Part shown: positions 15,401 through 23,970 of the stretch, in pieces
Numbering within the stretch: position 1 is the stretch's first letter
How the letters are laid out: the number at the start of each line of letters is the position of its first letter
DNA from: Bacillota bacterium
GTDB lineage: Bacteria > Bacillota > Clostridia > Christensenellales > CAG-138
Assembly: GCA_023409435.1 (NCBI GenBank)
Contig: JAEYHP010000044.1
Span: forward strand, 1-51,747
Direction: 5' to 3'
Length of the DNA stretch: 51,747 nt
Translations under genes and position numbers: made by a program
The notes under the pieces: generated by a model
Told to the model about the DNA's origin: nothing
Database searches by the model: none
Seen by the model: only the letters and a program-made list of their open reading frames with translations

Positions 15401-17311
15401 GACGCCCGCGATTACAACGATATAGCTGCCCGCGGGGACTTTCGTACTGATGGTATAGTTGCCGCTCAAATCCGTTGTGCTGGAGCCGAGGGAATCGGAA
15501 TAATCCGTATCGTCCGCTGCGTAGAGGTTGACGGTGAGCCCGGATACCGTCAGCCCCGTGCCAGTACCGTCCGAAACATAACCGCCGACGGAATAAACGG
15601 CAGACCAGCCGGCAAAGAGGGAAAGCGAAGACAAGCTCGTCGTATCGCTGTCAAAATCCCACTTAACGGTGCAGGACGAATCGGTATACCACCCGGTGAA
15701 GATGTAACCGGTCTCCGACGGGGCCGTTGGCGCCGAAAAAACGCTTCCCTGAAGTACGTTCTGCGTGGTGTGTTCGGTTGTCGTATCCGTCAGGTTATAG
15801 TAATAGGTGACCGTGCACGGATCATAGCCTACGCCGCGCAGTATGGGATAACCGCCGTTGGCGCCCGCAAGATATGCCCAGTTGGTGCTGCTGCCGGCGG
15901 TGTTGAGGGCTGCCGCAAAATCAGAAGTGGCCATGACACTGGTCGTACTGGCATATGAGTCGGTTGAAACCCCGGTATTGACAGTGCTGTCCCAATAGCA
16001 GGAATTGTACACACCGCTAGTATTGCTGCCGACAAGGCCGCCCATGAATGTGCCGCCGCCGACTATGCCCACGGCATAAGAGTAATTGATTGTCCCATAG
16101 CTGTTATTAGCAACGAAGCCGCCGGCATCCCAGTTGATGCCGCCGGTAACATTACTTGTGGTGTAGCAGTTGCTGATGGTAGTGTTGGTGAGGCCCCCGA
16201 CAAAGCCGCCTGTATACGTGGTGCCTTTCACATTGCCGGCAGACCAGCATTTTTCAACCGTGCTGCCGCCGCCGATGGTGCCGACAAAGCCGCCGACAGC
16301 GGCAGAGCCGGCGGTAGTTTCAGCAGAGCCGGTGGAATAGCATTCCCGAATTGTGGATTGCACGATATATCCGGCAAAACCGCCGGCATTACTGGACGTA
16401 CCGGTAACGCTTGCCGAGGAAGAGCTGCCGGTTACGGTGCTGTAGAATTCCGCAGCCCCGACAAGGCCCCCAGCGTACCCCCTCACACACGTGACCGTTC
16501 CAGAGACCGAGCAATTGGTGATACTGGCATAATTATTGGACGATTTGCCGACCAACGCGCCGACCCTGACGTTGGAGGAGTTCTTCGTTGATTGGGCGGA
16601 GGCGTTCTCAAGATCGACATCTTTGAGTTTCCCGGCCAAACAGCCGAAAAGTCCTACGAGATCGTTGATCGAGTCGCTAATTGTCAGCCCGTCTATTTCA
16701 TATCCCAGATCGCTGTTTCCGTCAAAATTGCCGTAAAACGGAGTGGAGCTGGTGCCAATCGGCACCCAGTTGTGGGCTGACAGGTCGACCGTGTTCGCAA
16801 GCTCAATTGTTTTATATGGTATAAGATTGTAAAAATCGTTGCCGCTGTTGCACTGATAAGCGACCCACGCGAGCTCCTCGGGCGTAGTGATCGTATAGGT
16901 TGAGCTGCCGCTGTCGTATGCGGGTGCCTCAAGGCTGTAGTAGTTCGTCCATGTATTTTCATACGCTGAAAGCGTCACATCGGAAGTGACGTCCGCGTCA
17001 GACACGGTTACTGTCTGGATAATCCTGTTGTAGCCGCCGCTTTCCGACGCGGGAATGACCAACGTATAGTCGCCCGTATCGAGGCTGAAATTGTAACCGC
17101 CGCTTGAATCCGTCATATAGGATTCAAGGGGAGCCGAAAGATCCGAGGAGGCGTAGATATCAACCTGCAAGCCCTCAACGGTTGCGCTGCTGAGCGTCAC
17201 TGTGCCGCCCACAGAATAGGCTGCGGCGGCGGCCGTAATACTGACGCCAGGCATCATTGATATCATGATTGCGAAGATCAATAAAATGCTTAAGAATCTC
17301 TTTCGTGTCAC
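12446..17311 (-). CDS. Large LPXTG-like cell-wall-anchored protein with GLUG, InlB-like and Ig-like repeats
   Basis: A 1621-residue secreted surface protein. Order: signal peptide (about residues 1-31, ending TAAAAAY), carboxypeptidase-regulatory-like domain (32-115), a GLUG-repeat region (120-490; units such as GGLVGSNTSGV), an InlB-type repeat (ETGYIFTGWYTD, to about 570), a second copy of this three-part module (572-1105), three Ig-like repeats of about 98 residues (1108-1400), a bacterial beta-repeat (to 1475), a poly-Gly linker and a terminal domain. The C-terminus FVPKTGDSRPSLAGW, a hydrophobic segment and KRRKPH form a sortase signal with VPKTG in place of LPXTG. The start is GTG with GGAGG 8 bases upstream. 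The MalT-like regulator lies directly upstream on the same strand. GLUG and InlB repeats suggest adhesion or polymer binding; the actual ligand is unknown. Confidence 0.92.
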   Translation of the reverse strand: MTRKRFLSILLIFAIMISMMPGVSITAAAAAYSVGGTVTLSSATVEGLQVDIYASSDLSAPLESYMTDSSGGYNFSLDTGDYTLVIPASESGGYNRIIQTVTVSDADVTSDVTLSAYENTWTNYYSLEAPAYDSGSSTYTITTPEELAWVAYQCNSGNDFYNLIPYKTIELANTVDLSAHNWVPIGTSSTPFYGNFDGNSDLGYEIDGLTISDSINDLVGLFGCLAGKLKDVDLENASAQSTKNSSNVRVGALVGKSSNNYASITNCSVSGTVTCVRGYAGGLVGAAEFYSTVTGSSSSASVTGTSSNAGGFAGYIVQSTIRECYSTGSAETTAGSAAVGGFVGTIGGGSTVEKCWSAGNVKGTTYTGGFVGGLTNTTISNCYTTSNVTGGINWDAGGFVANNSYGTINYSYAVGIVGGGTFMGGLVGSNTSGVYNSCYWDSTVNTGVSTDSYASTTSVMATSDFAAALNTAGSSTNWAYLAGANGGYPILRGVGYDPCTVTYYYNLTDTTTEHTTQNVLQGSVFSAPTAPSETGYIFTGWYTDSSCTVKWDFDSDTTSLSSLSLFAGWSAVYSVGGYVSDGTGTGLTVSGLTVNLYAADDTDYSDSLGSSTTDLSGNYTISTKVPAGSYIVVIAGVSGSYATATATVTITDADLTDADLTLSEPSDNWTDYASAPTLNGSTYTITSPAELAWLASQVNGGNTFSGYTFTVANDINLSGHYWIPIGDSDSRYFAGTFDGNGHTITGLIISATGSAYTGLFGYLYGTVRDLGVTDVDITVDNTSLSSNGFVGALAGYANDITISGCWSTGSISYTDPGVSSIFGSVGGLIGYSLGCDVSNCYSAVSINCLTASSFRCIYAGGLIGYSDVCTVSNCYAAGSILGMASGAGGLCGYNYFGEFNYSYSATTLSGITNCMFTGGFIGYGSGVDYTSFTGCYWLSGTVSYGIGSASSDKAAPVTASVLAKYFDYPLNSSQANPPWITIFGVNSNYPVLDGIGAGNHAGCYFVEFVDGSDSSTLYTAYALPGQDIPAPADPIKSYYIFKGWYDSPSSGSTVSFPVRITADTSIFAQWDASTYAISITAPTDITNVANGTAKTASALGLPEKVTLTTSDGDVQADVIWDVDSSSYDPSVTTEQTFTVNGTVTLPGGVVNPDGISLDVSISVTVNAAPSTDKTLVSITAPADITGVANGAAKTAFALGLPEKVTLVTDAGNVQADATWDVDSSSYDPSDTAEQTFTVDGTVTLPNGVVNPDGISLDVSIDVTVNAVSSVDKILVSIATSSSITGVANGTGKSASALGLPTKVTLATDGGDVQADVIWDVDGCSYDPDDTAEQTFRVNGTVILPSGVVNPNGVPLATSIIVTVSAGNPASFMIIASAGNGGGISPSGEVPVTEGGSRTFTITPNANYTIASVRVDGINEGAISSYTFTNVTAGHTIHATFSRTGGGGGGSRPAYIPRTLTDNATGITVSGNGIPGSAVLTVEDMELHPKGTCAACAAIRQQMGDGDHTLLLGWDISLSGAFTGTLDITVPVDSRYNGLIITMLHCKNGVLETLTATVIDGKAIFTVTSLSPLAVFAYVPDVLDFVPKTGDSRPSLAGWLLCGVSAAGIIALTILGKRRKPH
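13220..14090 (-). repeat. Three tandem repeats of about 295 bp encoding Ig-like domains
   Basis: Three in-frame copies in the surface protein gene, about 294-300 bases apart, each encoding VANG, ALGLP, VTL, IWDVD or TWDVD, SYDP, EQTF, NGTV and GVVNP in order. Nucleotide identity is high (for example GGATCATAGGA recurs in each), so the copies probably expand or contract by recombination. Confidence 0.8.
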
Positions 17312-17443
17312 TATTTTATCCTCCAGCCTTTAATATGCATCGTTCGTCTACTGCCGTATAATCCGTCCGACAAAAGACCTGTTTTTGCCATTTAATATGG
17401 TAGCACAGAATGAAAAATCTTAAATCATACCAAAGTTATGCGC

Positions 17444-17478
17444 AAAAAGGGATACAGGTAATACCTGTATCCCTTTTC
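17444..17478. terminator. Terminator between MalT-like regulator and surface protein gene
   Basis: A near-perfect stem AAAAGGGATACAGG with its complement CCTGTATCCCTTTT and a TAATA loop; A/T runs on both sides make it bidirectional. It sits 34 bases after the regulator stop on the minus strand and so separates the regulator from the downstream surface protein gene. Confidence 0.85.
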
Positions 17479-17511
17479 TGACTAATTTCTTTGTTTTTTG
17501 TATCTGCCGGA

Positions 17512-20097
17512 TTACGGCAGTCCCAACTCCCGAACAAGTTTGACGCATTGGGCGCGGTTTTTTAGGCCGAGCTTGCCGTAAATGTTCCCCGTATGCCTTT
17601 TGACTGTTGCGAGGCTGATGCCAAGCTTATCGCAAATTTCCTGATTTGTCGCCGCGCCCGCCATAAGTTCCAGCACCTTTTTCTCCTGCTCGGTGAGCTG
17701 CTCCAGAAGTCTCATAGCCATTCCCGCGGCAGCCTCGCCACTGGCACGTGCCGTTTGCGGCGCGCTTGCGCGTATCTGTTTGAGCAGATTGCCGGCAAAT
17801 GATTTCTTTTCTTTCGTATGATCCGCGTCAGAGGGATTTCGCCTTGACTGTATGTAAGCCCGGAGTATTTGGGCCATGGGAGACAATTCATCCAGATAAC
17901 TTCTTACATATCCTTCCTTCATGCCGATGTCCAGCGATTCATCCATATGTTTTAGGGCCACGCGCGCATGATGATTCCTGTAAGCAAGCAATGCCAGAAG
18001 GTTCAAGACCTCCACCCTGCTGTGGAGCCGCCTGTTGTCGCCACTAAAGGTCAGGAGCCTTTGCAGAAGAAGCTCGGCATCCTGGGTCCGGTTCGATAGA
18101 ATCAAAGCTCTTGCATAAACAATCAGTTCAAATTCTCTGACCCTGCCCAGTTCCGTAAATATATCCAGCTTGCTGAAGGAAAGCCATTCCTGCGCCTGAT
18201 CGGTGTAACCGGCATCAAGATACAACCTGCACCGGAAAGCGCGGAGCAAATAGTTCCAATGCGGCTTTCCGGCATCCCGGAGCTGTTTTTCACATTCCTC
18301 CAGAACGGCGAAGGCGCCGGTGGTATCCCCGTCGGCCCGTTTGATTCTTGCGATATTCACCATCGCCGGGACAAAAGCGCCCGGACAATTCGCTTCTCTG
18401 GCTTCTTCGTAGGCTTTGAGCAAGTAAGGCAGGGCTTCCTCCAGCCGGTTCGTTTCATACAGGTGTTCGCCTGCTGCCAGGGGCGCGTACCCCGGATTCT
18501 TAGAGATCATCGCGCGATAGCTTTCAATTGTCCGGTTATATGTATCCGGAGATTCTTTAAACAAATCAGTTACTCGGTGCATGGGACAACGGTAAAAGTA
18601 AATATCCGACGAGTTGGAATCATAATATTCGGGCATTCTGTAATATTTACCGCCGTCTGTCGCAGCTGCCGAAAAAAGCAGTGATACAAACTCTATATTG
18701 CCTTCCCGCACGAACAGGTTGACCTCAATCATCGTGGATACCGTCCGGCTATAGTTACTCCATTCAGGGCCGGAGGCGTACGGGTAGTTATCCATCAGGG
18801 CCTTCATTCTGTCGATCCATTGCCTTGCCAGGTCATATCGGCCTGTTTCCGTATAATATGCCGCGTAAATGACTGCAATTTTGAAGCTGTTGTCCCGGTA
18901 TGCGGCAGGCAGGCGTTCAATCCATGCAAGCAGCCTGCTGAAATCATTCTTATCGATTAAATGGTCAATCTGGTGTTCAATCAGTTCAAAGGCCTCATGG
19001 TAAAAGCCGCCGCATAGGAAATGCTCTATGGCCTCCGGCAGCGAGCCCTGCTTCTGGAACCAGAATCCTGCCCTCATATGCAGCTCGGGAATTTCATCCG
19101 GGGCAACTTCCTGAAGCATCTCACGGAGGAAGCTTCCGAACAGATGATGATATCTAAATGACTGCTGCTGTCCGTCCATATCCAGAACAAAGCCGCTTGT
19201 CTCGTAAATCTCCCTGAGCAGCCGCCCCCCGTTGCAATCGCCCGTCACGGCATTGCACAGATCTTCCGACAGGGTGTCCAGGATGGAGGTTTTCATGGCA
19301 AAAGACTGCTTTTGGGGAGCCCAGGCGGCAAATACCTCGTTCCGGAGATACCTGCCCATATCTCTGCCGGAACGCGACAGGGCCTCGATGGCCCCATGTC
19401 CGCCGCCATCCTCCATGGATAGGGCGGCGGCAACAAGCGCTGCAATCCAGCCGTCGGTGTAGTTCTCCACCGCTTTTAGTTCGTCATTTTCAAATGTGAG
19501 GCCTTTTGATTGATAAAACCGCAGTATCTCATCCTCGCTAAACCGGAGGTCCTCCGTTTGCAGCCTTTGTATCTGCCATTTTACCCTGTGCCTGGAGAGA
19601 TCAAGTTCCGGTTCGGTACGGCTGATGAAAATCAGATGCATTTTTTCAGGCAGAAAATCAATCAAATAGGAAAGCCCCGCCAGAATGGAAGGGTCTTTGA
19701 TCAGATGAAGGTCGTCCAACACAAGCAGGAAATCGGAGGAACGCTCCGAAAGCCGGTCAATGAGGATATTCAAGTGGACGTTGGCATCCATCATCTCCCG
19801 AGAAGAAAACACATATTCCGCTTCTTTTGATATGCCGTCCGCAATACCATCCAGGGCGGCACAAATATATTCCCAAAAGGTCTTGAAATGATTGTCTCTT
19901 TCGCTCAATGACAGCCAGGCGAAAGGCAGGCCGCATTTCCCCAGCCAATCGAGGACAGCGGTGGTTTTTCCGTAGCCCGCGGGCGCCATGACCAACGTCA
20001 GTTTGCCTTCCTTTGCGTGCCCAAGCTTTGCCAGTAACTTTTCTCTGTTGACGATGTTTTTATTGATAGTAGGTGCATGAAGTTTGGCTTGAAGCAA
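17512..20097 (-). CDS. MalT-type LuxR-family transcriptional regulator (STAND ATPase)
   Basis: An 861-residue cytoplasmic signal-transduction ATPase that activates transcription when it binds an inducer. The N-terminal NTPase domain has a P-loop at residues 38-46 (APAGYGKTT) and Walker B at 124-129 (LLVLDD), followed by the STAND helical domain and a long TPR-like superhelix (about 350-780). The C-terminal LuxR helix-turn-helix spans about 795-861 (LTEQEKKVLELMAG, then NQEICDKLGISLATVKRHTGN). The start is TTG with AAAGGAGG 7 bases upstream. It is encoded upstream of, and in the same direction as, the giant surface protein gene. A regulatory link is a reasonable guess, though a strong terminator separates them. 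MalT family size is about 900 residues, so it is complete. Confidence 0.9.
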   Translation of the reverse strand: MLQAKLHAPTINKNIVNREKLLAKLGHAKEGKLTLVMAPAGYGKTTAVLDWLGKCGLPFAWLSLSERDNHFKTFWEYICAALDGIADGISKEAEYVFSSREMMDANVHLNILIDRLSERSSDFLLVLDDLHLIKDPSILAGLSYLIDFLPEKMHLIFISRTEPELDLSRHRVKWQIQRLQTEDLRFSEDEILRFYQSKGLTFENDELKAVENYTDGWIAALVAAALSMEDGGGHGAIEALSRSGRDMGRYLRNEVFAAWAPQKQSFAMKTSILDTLSEDLCNAVTGDCNGGRLLREIYETSGFVLDMDGQQQSFRYHHLFGSFLREMLQEVAPDEIPELHMRAGFWFQKQGSLPEAIEHFLCGGFYHEAFELIEHQIDHLIDKNDFSRLLAWIERLPAAYRDNSFKIAVIYAAYYTETGRYDLARQWIDRMKALMDNYPYASGPEWSNYSRTVSTMIEVNLFVREGNIEFVSLLFSAAATDGGKYYRMPEYYDSNSSDIYFYRCPMHRVTDLFKESPDTYNRTIESYRAMISKNPGYAPLAAGEHLYETNRLEEALPYLLKAYEEAREANCPGAFVPAMVNIARIKRADGDTTGAFAVLEECEKQLRDAGKPHWNYLLRAFRCRLYLDAGYTDQAQEWLSFSKLDIFTELGRVREFELIVYARALILSNRTQDAELLLQRLLTFSGDNRRLHSRVEVLNLLALLAYRNHHARVALKHMDESLDIGMKEGYVRSYLDELSPMAQILRAYIQSRRNPSDADHTKEKKSFAGNLLKQIRASAPQTARASGEAAAGMAMRLLEQLTEQEKKVLELMAGAATNQEICDKLGISLATVKRHTGNIYGKLGLKNRAQCVKLVRELGLP

Positions 20098-20899
20098 TAT
20101 AGGGCCTCCTTTCCATATTGTTTCTACTCATTATCATTTTTTCTTCGCCTATCCGGAGGTGAGGGGCATCGTTTGAAATTACTAAGACGCTGCTTCACCG
20201 CACCCTTAATCCGTCCAGTTGACCATCCGGCTGGTAAGGCCCAACTTTAACACAGGTTCCGATGAAATCTGTTTTGTATCATATCGTCAAGTATTCGTGA
20301 ATCCTTAGCGTTTCGGGACGCGGCATGAATGGGCCTAAAAATCATGAATGAACCCGATGTATGTTATTTGGCTTAGACGAATGAATCCCGCGTCATGTCT
20401 TACTATGAAGCAACAGCGTAGTGCAATGGATTGAATCTGTGCTTTAAGGCTGGACGCCCGCTCTCTTTGGGATTACTGACCCGGCAGTAAGCGATAGCCC
20501 GGTAGGACCGATCTGTCACAGGAAGATCGTGTGGCCGGAATCATTGTAACGGTTCTATCATCCATAGCAGTCTTCCGTTGGCGCTGTTAAAATAATGATA
20601 CCATATTTCCCGTTAAAAATGCTGTCAACCTATCTTGGTGTGGGACTTGTTTTGCCTTGCGGCAAAACCCGGCCGCTAAAATACAGGGCTTGAGCATAGA
20701 AAACGACGACCGATATTTGGGCATTTCAGAAAGAGTGCTCCAAATCATCAACCCGTCGCTCACGAGGTTATGCTCAAACCAAGAAGGGTCGTACAAAAAA
20801 ACGGACGGATCAACTTTTGATAACCGTCCGTTTTTATCATTTCAGTTTGTTTACTTGACAAGGGCAGCCAGAGAGAGAGCTTTTTATACTTGCTCTGGA
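20098..20899. other. Gene-poor region of 0.8 kb between the regulator and fabV
   Basis: No supported gene. Near 20499-20538 there is a two-step hairpin: CCGG pairs with CCGG and, inside, CGATCT with AGATCG. The short minus-strand frame 20587-20796 (69 codons) and the plus-strand frame from 20657 overlap each other and match no family I know. Base composition and the absence of ribosome binding sites argue for decayed sequence. The fabV terminator lies at the right end. Confidence 0.45.
20793..20838 (-). terminator. Terminator of fabV
   Basis: Stem AAAAAACGGACGG against CCGTCCGTTTTT with a loop of about 16 bases; on the minus strand the stem is followed by a T run. It lies about 60 bases after the fabV stop. 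Confidence 0.8.
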
Positions 20900-22105
20900 T
20901 TACAGCATATTAATCATATTTTCTTCACTGGCCGTCTCATCAACATCAACCAGATAATCCACGCCGTCGACCATGAACCCGAACAGCCTCAGAAACTCCG
21001 CTTTATAGCCATCGATGTCCGAAAGCTCCCTAATGTTGCCGTTATCGATGGCCTGCCACCTCTGCCGGACTTCTGACTGCACGGCCTCGTCCATCTCCAG
21101 GTCGTCCATACGGATATAGCCGTCGGCATCGGTCATTGCATCTCCAGCACTTATCCGTTCAAGCATGCGCGTAATCTGTTCTATACAGCCCTCGTGCGTA
21201 CCCTTTTTCTTCATGACATCAAAGAGTATGGAGATATACAGAGGAACTACCGGTATTGCGGAGCTCGCCTGTGTCACGACCGCCTTGTTAACGGAAATAT
21301 ACGCCTTCAGATTCGTACCGCTCCTGTACTTCTCCGTCAACTTGTCCGCAGTCGCCTTCAAGTCCATCTTGGCCCTGCCGATCGTTCCGTCCTTGTAGAT
21401 CGGATGCGTGAGCTCCGGCCCTATATAGGAATAGGCGATGGTCACGGCGCCGTCAGCGATCAGATTTTGGTTACTCAGCGCCTCAATCCAGCGGTTCCAG
21501 TCGTCCCCGCCCATCACCGCCACGGTGTCGCTGGTCTCCTGTTCCAAGGCCGGCTCAATTTCGATCGTACTAATCTCATCGTTTTGCATATTTATTGTCT
21601 TTGACCTGTATTTATCTCCAATGGGTTTCAGAACCGATTGGACTCGCTCCCCTGTGTCGGGATGGATGCGGACAGGGGCGGCAAGGCTGTATACGATCAA
21701 ATCCAGCTTTCCCATTTGATCTCTAATGATCTCGGCTGCCTTCTCCTTCACCTCGGCAGAAAACGCGTCACCCATGATTGTTTTCGACCACAGGCCGCGC
21801 TCCTTGGCCTGCCGGAGGAACCCGGCGGCATTATAGAACCCTGCAGTTGCGGTGCGCCCGCGCTGCGCGTTCCGTTCAAAGCCGATGCCCAGCACGTTTG
21901 CCCTACAGCCGAACGCCGCGCAGATAGCGCTGGCCAGCCCATACCCTGTTGTTGAACCGATTATCAGCACATTTTTAATTGCCTTGCCGGCAAACGCGCC
22001 GCGGTTTGCCTCGACATATTCGACTTGCCTTTTCACATTTTCAAAGCATCCGGACGGATGTGCCGTAATGCAGATAAATCCCTTGGTTTTTGGTTCGATT
22101 ACCAT
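20900..22105 (-). CDS. fabV: Trans-2-enoyl-CoA / enoyl-ACP reductase, FabV family
   Basis: A 401-residue NADH-dependent reductase of the double bond in trans-2-enoyl thioesters, the last step of fatty acid elongation or of butyrate-type reduction. The N-terminal VIEPKTKGFICITAHP is the classic start. The Rossmann nucleotide loop is GSTTGYGLAS (residues 50-59). The catalytic Tyr-x8-Lys pair is Tyr237 and Lys246 (IYKDGTIGRAK). The length is that of FabV and TER proteins (about 400). AAGGAG precedes the ATG. It is monocistronic, with its own promoter and terminator and no fab neighbours. In Clostridia, FabV-like proteins often act as crotonyl-CoA reductases and FabV is known for triclosan tolerance; which applies here cannot be told from sequence. 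Confidence 0.94.
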   Translation of the reverse strand: MVIEPKTKGFICITAHPSGCFENVKRQVEYVEANRGAFAGKAIKNVLIIGSTTGYGLASAICAAFGCRANVLGIGFERNAQRGRTATAGFYNAAGFLRQAKERGLWSKTIMGDAFSAEVKEKAAEIIRDQMGKLDLIVYSLAAPVRIHPDTGERVQSVLKPIGDKYRSKTINMQNDEISTIEIEPALEQETSDTVAVMGGDDWNRWIEALSNQNLIADGAVTIAYSYIGPELTHPIYKDGTIGRAKMDLKATADKLTEKYRSGTNLKAYISVNKAVVTQASSAIPVVPLYISILFDVMKKKGTHEGCIEQITRMLERISAGDAMTDADGYIRMDDLEMDEAVQSEVRQRWQAIDNGNIRELSDIDGYKAEFLRLFGFMVDGVDYLVDVDETASEENMINML

Positions 22106-22443
22106 GTTCGTCGCTCCTTAAATGAAATAAAGAACTTATGGATTATTACATGCTTTTTATTATAGCATAAGCTTGTTCAAGCAAAAATCGTTCGTTGAGA
22201 AAACAAGCAATGCCGACTATGCTACGCCCGAAGGAAAAGGCGGCCAACCAGGCGCCGGGCTATAAATAATGTGAAGTTCGTAAGGCATAGCACTAAACCG
22301 CTGGCGCGGTGGTTTTCATAGTCAGTACTCAGACGCTGCCGGCTGGTGGAGTTGGAATACAATCACCTGATTCACTGGTATCATCCCGATGTGTTTACTA
22401 ACGCAATCAACAGCCTCTCAATTTCCGGCTGAGCGGGCTGTAG
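22106..22443. other. Intergenic region with a possible hydrolase C-terminal remnant
   Basis: Apart from the fabV promoter, no gene. On the plus strand, the last part before 22432 reads LVELEYNHLIHWYHPDVF then TNAINSLSISG and a stop. This resembles the catalytic-His end of alpha/beta hydrolases (NHLIHW then PDVF). No start or upstream domain is present, so it is at best a leftover. Confidence 0.3.
22159..22187 (-). promoter_or_regulatory. fabV promoter with a small palindrome in the spacer
   Basis: On the minus strand a perfect TATAAT (22159-22164) lies 17 bases from a weak -35 TTTTTG (22182-22187). The spacer contains the palindrome GCTTG-TT-CAAGC (22171-22182), which could be an operator. 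It is about 55 bases before the fabV start. Confidence 0.45.
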
Positions 22444-23634
22444 TTATTCCGCCTTAATGGCGGTATCAGGCTTAATCAAAATTTTGCGCGAAAGTATACA
22501 GTTGAGGAGCGCAATCACGCCTGCGCCTATAAATACTGCTTGATACCCAAACGCCGACCACAAGAGCCCACCGAAAACGGGAATCACCATCGAGGTGACG
22601 TGCTGAAGGCTCACCCCTGTCGACAGCGTTGGGGTCACATCCGCAGGATCTATGGCGATCTTCGCCAAATACGTTGAGCGCGCCATTTCGACCGCGGCCA
22701 TGGAATTGTCGATTACATAACAGCCGGCGATAATCACCGCAGCGATGCCGGCGGGGAAGATGTTGGCGGAGAACGCATATCCGAGGCAGATAGCGAACAG
22801 CAAAGCGGCCTCCCAGGTCAGAACAAATCGTTCGCCCCGAACGTCTATCAGTGTGCCAATGATCTTACGTGTACCGATACTCACGAGGGCCACAATGATG
22901 CCCAGGATGGCAAACATCTGAGGTTGTACGTTGAACACCTTGATCAGTACCCATGGCGCAAAGGTCAGGAAAATTTGCTGCCTCGCACCGCTGATGCAGG
23001 CCAGAACATAATAGAGGGAATAGCGTTTGCGAAAAACAAATTTTACTTTCCGGGCTTTAGGTTCACCTTTCTTCATCACCCCCACCGCCAAAGCGGCGAG
23101 CACATAAAAAAAGGCGCCAATGATAAATGCGGTCTGATAGGTTATATGCGTAAAGTAAAAGCTTAGAAAGACAAAAACATAGGCGATAATGCTGCCGAAC
23201 AAGCCGAAAGCGCTGACCGTTCCAAGCCTGGCGCCGTAAGACTCCTGCTTGGACAAGGACATGCCGATGGAGGGTGTGACGGGCATGACCATATGTGTGC
23301 CGAGGCTGTACATCATCATCCAGATAATCATAACCGCGAAGGTCGGCGACAGAAGGCCCAGCCCAAGCATCCCCAATCCTGCTGCCGCCATACCGAACAA
23401 GGCAATCCGCACATCGCCGAAAAAGCTTAAAACCGCCAGAACGAGCATGATAAAGAAACCTGGCGCTTCCCTCGGCACCTCAAGGAGACCTCTGACATTC
23501 TCGGACAGCTTAAAGATGTCGTTTAAATAGTTGTTGAATATCGAGGTGTTGATGCCTGTACCGATCCCCGCAAACAACCCTGCCAGCAAAAACAGACGAA
23601 AGTCCCGTTCACCGCCAATATGTTTTTCTTCCAT
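22444..23634 (-). CDS. Major facilitator superfamily transporter
   Basis: A 396-residue inner-membrane transporter with about 12 hydrophobic segments. The N-terminal half begins LFLLAGLFAGIGTGINTSIFNNYL, and the loop between the two six-helix halves is charged (KKGEPKARKVKFVFRKRYS). The pattern STGVSLQHVTSMVIPVFGG in TM10-11 occurs in several uncharacterised Firmicutes MFS proteins. AAAGG lies about 9 bases before the ATG. It is separated from fabV by 338 bases and from the upstream EamA gene by 336. The substrate is unknown. Confidence 0.85.
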   Translation of the reverse strand: MEEKHIGGERDFRLFLLAGLFAGIGTGINTSIFNNYLNDIFKLSENVRGLLEVPREAPGFFIMLVLAVLSFFGDVRIALFGMAAAGLGMLGLGLLSPTFAVMIIWMMMYSLGTHMVMPVTPSIGMSLSKQESYGARLGTVSAFGLFGSIIAYVFVFLSFYFTHITYQTAFIIGAFFYVLAALAVGVMKKGEPKARKVKFVFRKRYSLYYVLACISGARQQIFLTFAPWVLIKVFNVQPQMFAILGIIVALVSIGTRKIIGTLIDVRGERFVLTWEAALLFAICLGYAFSANIFPAGIAAVIIAGCYVIDNSMAAVEMARSTYLAKIAIDPADVTPTLSTGVSLQHVTSMVIPVFGGLLWSAFGYQAVFIGAGVIALLNCILSRKILIKPDTAIKAE

Positions 23635-23970
23635 TAAGCCGAACCTTTCAGAACCGTCCGATATATTTTTTAATCACTCTGCAAATAAGCAGCAAGTGAA
23701 TTATAGCATGAGAAAATGTCGCTTTCAATGAGCGGTGCCACCAACGGCTCTCTGATCATGCTCATGAATATCAGGTAAAGCATAGGTCTTAAGACTATAT
23801 GGATGTTGCCGAAGTTCGTCAGGAGAATTATGGATAATGTTAAGTCGTATAAACATAATGTGAAGCTTGGATAATCGTAGTTGGAAAGTCTGCAGCTTCC
23901 ATGGATAATCGGAAACAGCACAACTTAGATTTTGCACATTCCCTCCCGCTTTCCCTATATACACCTTCCT
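23635..23970. other. Intergenic region upstream of the MFS gene
   Basis: No gene or clear terminator. A weak promoter-like pair for the MFS gene is seen on the minus strand near 23669-23697 (TTGCTG, 17 bases, TAAAAA). The short frames on the minus strand (23670-23921, 23725-23964) overlap each other and have no recognisable features. Confidence 0.4.

Noticed and set aside
15086..15958. Plus-strand frame of 290 codons inside the surface protein gene
   Set aside because: Arg/Gly-rich reverse shadow of the GLUG region; no ribosome binding site, and the other strand has a clear continuous domain architecture.
20587..20796. Small minus-strand gene of 69 residues
   Set aside because: No family, no good ribosome binding site, and the opposite strand is equally open.
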